From SABI01 sp963678555 (GTDB lineage Bacteria > Spirochaetota > Spirochaetia > Sphaerochaetales > Sphaerochaetaceae), in assembly GCA_963678555.2 (NCBI GenBank), contig OY782871.2:558001-622000 (forward strand): DNA of 64,000 nucleotides, in the 5' to 3' direction. The position numbers were made by a program, and so were the translations under genes. Shown one piece after another: positions 59,368 through 64,000 of the stretch. Positions within the stretch are counted from its first letter, which is position 1. Every line of letters begins with the position of its first letter. The notes under the pieces were generated by a model. It was not told the DNA's origin and did not search any database. It saw only the letters and a program-made list of their open reading frames with translations.

Positions 59368-59946
59368 TCATTCCTTTCTCCAGTTGCTGTTTATGTAGAC
59401 ATAGTGCTCATGCCCCTCCCATATCCCACGGATCATGAGATAGTCAGGAGAATAGCCTTCAAACGTGAAACCGGCAGCAAGAGCCACATGAATGGAAGGC
59501 TGATTTCCCGGCATGATATTGGCCTCGAAGCGGTGCAGGTTACACACGGTACAGCCGTATTCGACAACAGCTCTGAGGGCTTCTTTCATATACCCGCGGT
59601 GAATATGGTAATGAGAAAGGGAGTACCCGACGAAGGTTGACAGAAAGGGGTATGGAACGATCTGGGAACAGCTCACCTTACCCAGGATATCATCGCTGAG
59701 CGGCCGGGTCAGGTAGAAGTGAAGGGCAGAGCAGGAATCCATCTGCCGGACCTGTTCACTCAAGAGACTCTGTACCGAAGGAAGGGTATAGTAGTCTTCA
59801 CTGCGGACGGGCTCCCAGGGTTCATGGAAGGACCTGTTCGACTCAAGGTAGTGCAGCAGCTGTTCGGATCTGACCAGAGAGGGAGAGATGAGTCTCAACC
59901 GATCGGTTTCAATGACCGGCTGTGTTGCAGATTCCGACGTGTTCAA
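59368..59946 (-). CDS. GNAT acetyltransferase (RimJ/RimL-like)
   Basis: A 192-residue N-acetyltransferase: the N-terminal TDRLRLISPS, then the acetyl-CoA-binding region GYSLSHYHIHRGYMKEALRAVVEYGC and NLHRFEANIMPGNQPSIHVALAAGF typical of the RimJ group. A TTG at 59946 overlaps the stop of the preceding ferritin-like gene (TTGA); a longer start at 59985 would overlap that gene by 43 bp. Function may be ribosomal protein or small-molecule acetylation. Confidence 0.8.
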   Translation of the reverse strand: MNTSESATQPVIETDRLRLISPSLVRSEQLLHYLESNRSFHEPWEPVRSEDYYTLPSVQSLLSEQVRQMDSCSALHFYLTRPLSDDILGKVSCSQIVPYPFLSTFVGYSLSHYHIHRGYMKEALRAVVEYGCTVCNLHRFEANIMPGNQPSIHVALAAGFTFEGYSPDYLMIRGIWEGHEHYVYINSNWRKE

Positions 59947-60419
59947 TATTCGTCTCTCACACCGAACTCGGCATCTTCCACCCATGAATCGGGCCGACTG
60001 ACCATCTGAACGATGGTATCCAGGGTGTCATAATGCCTTCTTTCCTCACCTATCACCTGCTTGACTATCTGCATATCAGAGGGATCGCTCAGGGAGTCCA
60101 TCGCTTCGGTATAGAACTCGATACTCTTCAGTTCAATCTCCAGAGCCCGTTCATACAGTTCCTTCTGCTCCCGAGTTTCCATAAACTTCCGGGAATCGAG
60201 GGCACTGAGCAGTTCATCACTCTGATGCTCATGCAGGGGGACCTCATCACCATCGACTCCGTCGGCCATGGCACGGAAGATACGTTCATGCCGTCTCTCG
60301 TCATCAGCAAGAAGAGTGAAAAGCTTCTTCAACCCCTCATCCTGAGAATCTGCGGCAAGCCTGTCATAGAAAGAGGCTCCTTCCCGTTCCATTTCGATCG
60401 CTGTTTCCATGATATGCAT
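59943..60419 (-). CDS. Ferritin-like/rubrerythrin-family diiron protein
   Basis: A 158-residue four-helix protein with two metal half-sites: METAIEMEREGASFYDRL...ADDERRHERIF and ALEIELKSIEFYTEAM...GEERRHYDTL (paired E and E-x2-H motifs). There is no rubredoxin domain, so it is an erythrin-like rather than a full rubrerythrin; a peroxide-protection role is inferred. ATG at 60419 follows GGGAGG by six bases. Coupled to the GNAT gene. Confidence 0.86.
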   Translation of the reverse strand: MHIMETAIEMEREGASFYDRLAADSQDEGLKKLFTLLADDERRHERIFRAMADGVDGDEVPLHEHQSDELLSALDSRKFMETREQKELYERALEIELKSIEFYTEAMDSLSDPSDMQIVKQVIGEERRHYDTLDTIVQMVSRPDSWVEDAEFGVRDEY

Positions 60420-60565
60420 ACAAGACCTCCCTGAGAGCAGCTGCTCCTGTGTATGCTATCATCGTACCAGAAGAGACCATAGAACGCAAGAAATACCTCT
60501 CCATCGTACATACCGTGAGAATATCCGATATATAATAGTAATTTTTTAACTTTTTTCTTATATTT

Positions 60566-60594
60566 TTAACATTTTTTACTCATAAGTATATAAT
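60566..60594 (+). promoter_or_regulatory. Promoter in an AT-rich island
   Basis: TTAACA (60566-60571) and TATAAT (60589-60594) with 17 bp between, predicting a leader of about 95 nt for the gene at 60695. It lies in a block (about 60530-60625) of nearly pure A/T that stands out from the surrounding sequence. Confidence 0.5.
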
Positions 60595-60694
60595 ATTTAA
60601 TTTGTCAAGGTTTTTTTATAATTACCTTGAACAGTGTGCGAGGTATGAGTATACTGAAGATATGAACGGCGGTGAATACGCCGGGGAGATACAG

Positions 60695-61105
60695 ATGACA
60701 ACACACACTACACTGGACATGAGAATGCTGCTTGCACACACGGGGAACGTGTTCTCAGAGAAGGATATCCCGCGACTGGAACAGCAGATCAGCACCCACA
60801 CGTATCTGGTGAATCAGAACATCTCGTGGGTCATCACGAGAGAGGATGCCATCTTCTCGTGGCAGGAAAACGTGTTCAGTCCGGTCATGGAGGCTGCAAG
60901 CAGCTGGACGGTACGAAGGGCCTGCAGAAGCCTCTGCGAGGCAGAGCTCTTCTTCGCAGTGTCAGACCACTGGTACTTTCTGCTTGAGAAAGACAGCAGG
61001 GTCAGTGCATATGAGGCGGCGTCAGATTATGCGGCCACCTACGGAACGGGTCTGTTCAGGTTCGTTCACAGTACAGTGAACACAAGACGGGTACGGGCAG
61101 CGTGA
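60695..61105 (+). CDS. Conserved-looking hypothetical protein
   Basis: A 136-residue protein, not recognised. ATG at 60695 is six bases after GGGGAG, better than the earlier in-frame starts, which lie in the AT-rich leader. It has a mixed alpha/beta composition, with no signal peptide or TM. Features include HTGNVFSEKDIPRLEQQI, WVITREDAIFSWQENVF, and a C-terminal SDHWYFLLEKDSRVSAYEAASDYAATYG. It converges with the response regulator gene, 22 bp apart. Its codon use looks like that of neighbours. Confidence 0.65.
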   Translation: MTTHTTLDMRMLLAHTGNVFSEKDIPRLEQQISTHTYLVNQNISWVITREDAIFSWQENVFSPVMEAASSWTVRRACRSLCEAELFFAVSDHWYFLLEKDSRVSAYEAASDYAATYGTGLFRFVHSTVNTRRVRAA

Positions 61106-61127
61106 AGCCGGGAAACGGTTCCGGCTC

Positions 61128-61745
61128 TCACGATCGCTCATCGAAGAACAGCGACATTCGGTACAGATCGGTCAGTGAGTCCACAGAGAGCTTCTCCATC
61201 AGACGGGTCTTATAGGTACTGACAGATTTCACTGAAATATCTAGTTCATAGGCAATCTCCTTGATGGTCATGCCTTTGGTAAGAAGCTTGAACACTTCGA
61301 TCTCCCGTGCACTGAGATTCTCCAGGAAGCTCAGATCCTGGCTCTTCTCCTTGGACAGGAAGAACGTCCGTCCCTGTACGATCTCCTCCACTGCAGATTC
61401 CAGGATACTCAGGTCACTGTCCTTTGTCAGGTACCCGCGGGCACCGAGCGCCTTCACCTGATCAAGGTAGAACTGGTCCGGGTACATGCTCAGCACACAG
61501 ACCGGAGGTATCTGAAGAGACCGGCCCCTGACCTCCTGAAGCACTTCCAGACCACTCTTCCAGGGCATGGAGATATCGAGGAAGACCAGATCACTCTGCT
61601 CCACACTTCCATCTTCCACTGCATTGAGGAACTCCTGTCCGTTCGCATACTCAGCCACCACCTGGATTCGCTGCTGCGATTCCAGTATAGAGATCAGCCC
61701 CTTTCTGAACAGAAGATGATCTTCTACCACTATAACCTTCACCAT
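61128..61745 (-). CDS. NarL/LuxR-family response regulator
   Basis: A 205-residue regulator with a receiver domain (VVEDHLLFRKG acid pair; phospho-Asp in LVFLDISMPWKSG near residue 56; K in TKDSD) and a LuxR helix-turn-helix (LSAREIEVFKLLTKGMTIKEIAYELDISVKSVSTYKTRLMEKL). It lies downstream of two histidine kinase genes on the same strand. ATG follows GAGAGG. Confidence 0.9.
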   Translation of the reverse strand: MVKVIVVEDHLLFRKGLISILESQQRIQVVAEYANGQEFLNAVEDGSVEQSDLVFLDISMPWKSGLEVLQEVRGRSLQIPPVCVLSMYPDQFYLDQVKALGARGYLTKDSDLSILESAVEEIVQGRTFFLSKEKSQDLSFLENLSAREIEVFKLLTKGMTIKEIAYELDISVKSVSTYKTRLMEKLSVDSLTDLYRMSLFFDERS

Positions 61746-61764
61746 GTCCTACACCTCTCGCCTT

Positions 61765-61983
61765 TCACGTCCATCTATCTGATTGTTCACCATCCACATC
61801 CCCGGCCTGCACGCTCTGCCTGCACCTTGCATTCATCGCCCGCCACGACTCTGTTTCACCTATCTTCCCATATGCATATACGAAGACACCGTTCTCACAG
61901 AACGATATCCCGCTGATTCCGTATCCCGCCGACGCATCCTTCACAGGAACCATGGAGTCACCCTGCTGCTGAGACACTCTCAT
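61765..61983 (-). CDS. Possible small protein between kinase and response regulator genes
   Basis: A 72-residue open frame whose ATG overlaps the kinase stop (ATGA), as with translationally coupled genes, and ends 19 bp before the response regulator. No family, TM or signal peptide was recognised and there is no separate Shine-Dalgarno. An in-frame ATG at 61953 is an alternative start. It may be a real coupled peptide or chance. Confidence 0.35.
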   Translation of the reverse strand: MRVSQQQGDSMVPVKDASAGYGISGISFCENGVFVYAYGKIGETESWRAMNARCRQSVQAGDVDGEQSDRWT

Positions 61984-63779
61984 TCACCACCTCCATCGAA
62001 CACCCGCTCCTCATCAGACACAGAAAGGGTAAGGACCGCACGTGTACCATCATCGAGGGCTATGATCTGCAGGGAGCCGCCCATCTTCTTCATGAACCTC
62101 GCCGAAGCATACACTCCGATACCGGGTCCCTTCTCACCGGCACTACCCATACAGGTCACTCCCCACATTCCATTCTGAAACGCTTCGAGCGCCTTCGGAT
62201 CAATCGGTTCTCCCCTGTTTTCCACGCTCAGCTGAAGAACCCCGGCAGATGCGCGTGCATCAACGTGCACGGTGTGACCGGGTGGTGAATACTTCACCGC
62301 ATTTTCAAACACATTCTGGAGTACCGCCTTCAACAGCGAAGGGTGTGCCGTAACCGCCGGAGCGTCTTCTACCTGACACACGAAATCGACCTGCTTACGA
62401 GACCTGAGCCTCCTCACAGCATCATGCAGCTGAGGCATAAGATCCGACAGCGCCACCGGTCGGAGCGGATAGGACTCCCAGTCATTGAAGGATTCACTGA
62501 GGGCAAGAAGATTCGCAATGAGGGAGTCAGCCCGGTCAATAAGAGCGTCAAGATCCTCACCGCCCCGGGTCCACAGTGCCGGGTTCTGCTGTACCACCCC
62601 CGAGGCCATCAGCTGTCGCAGACCCTTCATCAAAATCAGAGGGCTTCTCACATCATGACTGATCACATCTATCAGAAGTCCTTTGAGCCTGTTGTCTTCT
62701 CTGATCTTCTCATGCCGGTGCACCAGCTCCTTCTGCATGGTTCTCACGTCACTCACATCCCGTATCGTGAAGATAGAGGCAGACGAGCGGTGATAAAAAT
62801 CCGTTGAATACGAACGCCTCACTTCATAGGCAGCGAGAGAGCCATCCGGTCTGCCGTGTTCGATCACCGTACCCGCCTGAAGGGTATCAGCAGTCTCCCG
62901 TGCATGAATCTTCTGAAGGAACGGGGATGTTTCACTCACCTTCTCGACGTGGAGCCCGACAGAGGCTTCGGTGATCTCGGGAAAGAACTCGCTCATCTTT
63001 CTATTCATATCAAGGATGATTCCACTGCGGTCTATGATGATGACCCCGTCGATCAGGGACTCCTTCAGCCTCGACAGCTCGACCGGCACTGAGCCGAACA
63101 GCCTCCCCCTGATCATGAGATACTTGGGAAACGCCGTGCCGAGGAAATAGAGGAAGGGAGAGTAGTAGAAGGTGATACTGTCCTTCATCGCGACATAGAA
63201 GAACAGGCCGACAAGGGGAACGAGCACCATCATCAGCATCAGCATACCCCGCTCTCTGAAGATCCCCTTCTCGCTGACACTCATGAAAAAACTGTAGTAG
63301 CAGTACAGGAGACCACCGAACAGTCCATAGATATTCAGCACATAGACGAACAGCCGGGGAGTGTAGACATTGGGACGGAAGACTCCTTCGGGAAACTGCA
63401 GGTCAGTGAGAAACAGTTCGTGCAGGGGAGAGGAGAGGATGATGATGCTGAGGACCAGCGAGATACTGAAGAAGAGGAGGTAGAACACACTCACATTGTG
63501 CAGGCGCAGGCTGAAATAGCGGTTCGAGAAGTGAAGAAGAACAAGGGGATACCATGCGAGCACGATATACTGGAGTGAGTCGTAGAACCGTTTCATCTCA
63601 TACGTCTGAGCCATCGTCTCGAGCATGTATGCAACGTTATGAAGAGAGATTACCAGCAGGAACAGTGCAAGACCGACAGCTCCGTGTTCCTTCTTCTCTC
63701 TCAGCACGAACACTATGAAGATACCTTCGATGAGTATCATGAAAGAGATAACAACAGCCTCAGGTGTCAATGCGTACAT
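61980..63779 (-). CDS. Membrane histidine kinase (7TM-PAS-HisKA-HATPase)
   Basis: A 599-residue sensor. About seven TMs fill residues 5-225 (histidine kinase N-terminal 7TM type), a PAS domain 235-345, the H-box VISHDVRSPL with His375, and the ATPase domain with N-box NVFENAVKYSPPG (about 489-501) and G-box KGPGIG (about 550-555). The ATG at 63779 overlaps the stop of the upstream kinase (TGATG); a GTG one codon earlier is possible. Probably signals to the LuxR-type regulator downstream. Confidence 0.88.
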   Translation of the reverse strand: MYALTPEAVVISFMILIEGIFIVFVLREKKEHGAVGLALFLLVISLHNVAYMLETMAQTYEMKRFYDSLQYIVLAWYPLVLLHFSNRYFSLRLHNVSVFYLLFFSISLVLSIIILSSPLHELFLTDLQFPEGVFRPNVYTPRLFVYVLNIYGLFGGLLYCYYSFFMSVSEKGIFRERGMLMLMMVLVPLVGLFFYVAMKDSITFYYSPFLYFLGTAFPKYLMIRGRLFGSVPVELSRLKESLIDGVIIIDRSGIILDMNRKMSEFFPEITEASVGLHVEKVSETSPFLQKIHARETADTLQAGTVIEHGRPDGSLAAYEVRRSYSTDFYHRSSASIFTIRDVSDVRTMQKELVHRHEKIREDNRLKGLLIDVISHDVRSPLILMKGLRQLMASGVVQQNPALWTRGGEDLDALIDRADSLIANLLALSESFNDWESYPLRPVALSDLMPQLHDAVRRLRSRKQVDFVCQVEDAPAVTAHPSLLKAVLQNVFENAVKYSPPGHTVHVDARASAGVLQLSVENRGEPIDPKALEAFQNGMWGVTCMGSAGEKGPGIGVYASARFMKKMGGSLQIIALDDGTRAVLTLSVSDEERVFDGGGE

Positions 63780-64000
63780 CACTGCACACCTCCTACCGTT
63801 GAGCCGGAAACCGGGGGTGTACCGGCGAGGCCGCCCGCCAACCGTCTCATCCTGAGAACGGCCCTGGTCCCTCCGTTCTGACGCGGAAACAGCTGAAGCT
63901 CTCCCTCCAGATAGCGCATGAACCGCCTGGTAGCGAACAGACCTATTCCGGGACCGACTTCACCGGAGGTTCCCCGTTTCGTCATTCCCCACCGCTCCTG
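63779..64000 (-). CDS. Histidine kinase, C-terminal end only (window edge)
   Basis: The visible 73 residues are the end of a HATPase domain: GEVGPGIGLFATRRFMRYLEGELQLF, with the G-box GPGIG. It is clearly paralogous to the next kinase (GEKGPGIGVYASARFMKKMGGSLQII at the same place), showing tandem duplication. The rest lies beyond the right edge. Its stop overlaps the start of the next kinase, so they are cotranscribed. Confidence 0.8.
   Translation of the reverse strand, partial: QERWGMTKRGTSGEVGPGIGLFATRRFMRYLEGELQLFPRQNGGTRAVLRMRRLAGGLAGTPPVSGSTVGGVQ

Overview
The window looks like a chromosomal segment of a free-living or host-associated, fermentative member of the Spirochaetota (Treponema/Spirochaeta/Sphaerochaeta-like). 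This is inferred from gene order and gene content: rplY-pth-tilS-ftsH downstream of spoVG and a tRNA-Gln; a fused PyrB-PyrI aspartate carbamoyltransferase; a Bmp-type ABC transporter; a long KamA-family radical SAM protein; and a binding-protein alpha-glucoside transporter. No rRNA, phage, insertion sequence or CRISPR array was seen, and no marker gives a species name.

Layout. Positions 1-16.3 kb are almost all minus strand: spoVG (with ispE, a SMUG-type uracil-DNA glycosylase, an ESS-family glutamate symporter and a zinc-ribbon PlsC upstream), tRNA-Gln, rplY, pth, tilS, ftsH and lepA (cut by the left edge). Upstream of these is a complete pyrimidine operon, pyrBI-pyrE-pyrF-pyrDK-pyrC, in which two pairs of subunits are fused. 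At 16.4-20.8 kb lie an exopolysaccharide co-polymerase/tyrosine kinase and an outer-membrane export protein behind a long leader. From 21.2 kb the direction flips to a Bmp-type nucleoside-like ABC transporter (21.3-26.0 kb) and a TrkA/TrkH potassium system (26.1-29.0 kb). At 29.1-32.8 kb is a small cassette, probably for lipid or acyl metabolism, built around a MarR regulator and a 14+14 bp perfect operator palindrome. Then come trpR-trpB without trpA, an XdhC/YqeB-YqeC molybdenum-hydroxylase maturation pair, an aldo/keto reductase, a DUF2804 protein, a small protein with a hexanucleotide repeat, a DEAD-box helicase and an RND transporter.

At 43.6-46.0 kb is the three-part AmmeMemoRadiSam cluster, with its AMMECR1 gene split by a frameshift. 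At 46.2-54.5 kb are a PHP histidinol-phosphatase-like gene, a LacI regulator, and the operon it probably controls: binding protein, two permeases, and one polypeptide that fuses a GH65 disaccharide phosphorylase to beta-phosphoglucomutase. The right end holds a KamA-family aminomutase followed by a KDPG-aldolase-like protein that has lost its catalytic residues, an FGGY kinase, a ferritin-like protein plus acetyltransferase, and a two-component system with tandem paralogous histidine kinases (the second cut by the right edge).

Three things stand out across the window. Several monocistronic or first genes (trkA, the RND gene, the hisK-like gene, lacI, kamA) have a promoter-like -10 box ending only 6-9 nt before the ATG and no Shine-Dalgarno, which predicts leaderless mRNAs. 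Regulators and operators can be paired from sequence alone (MarR palindrome, LacI operator). Enzyme fusions are unusually frequent. All functional calls rest on motif reading; no database search was run.
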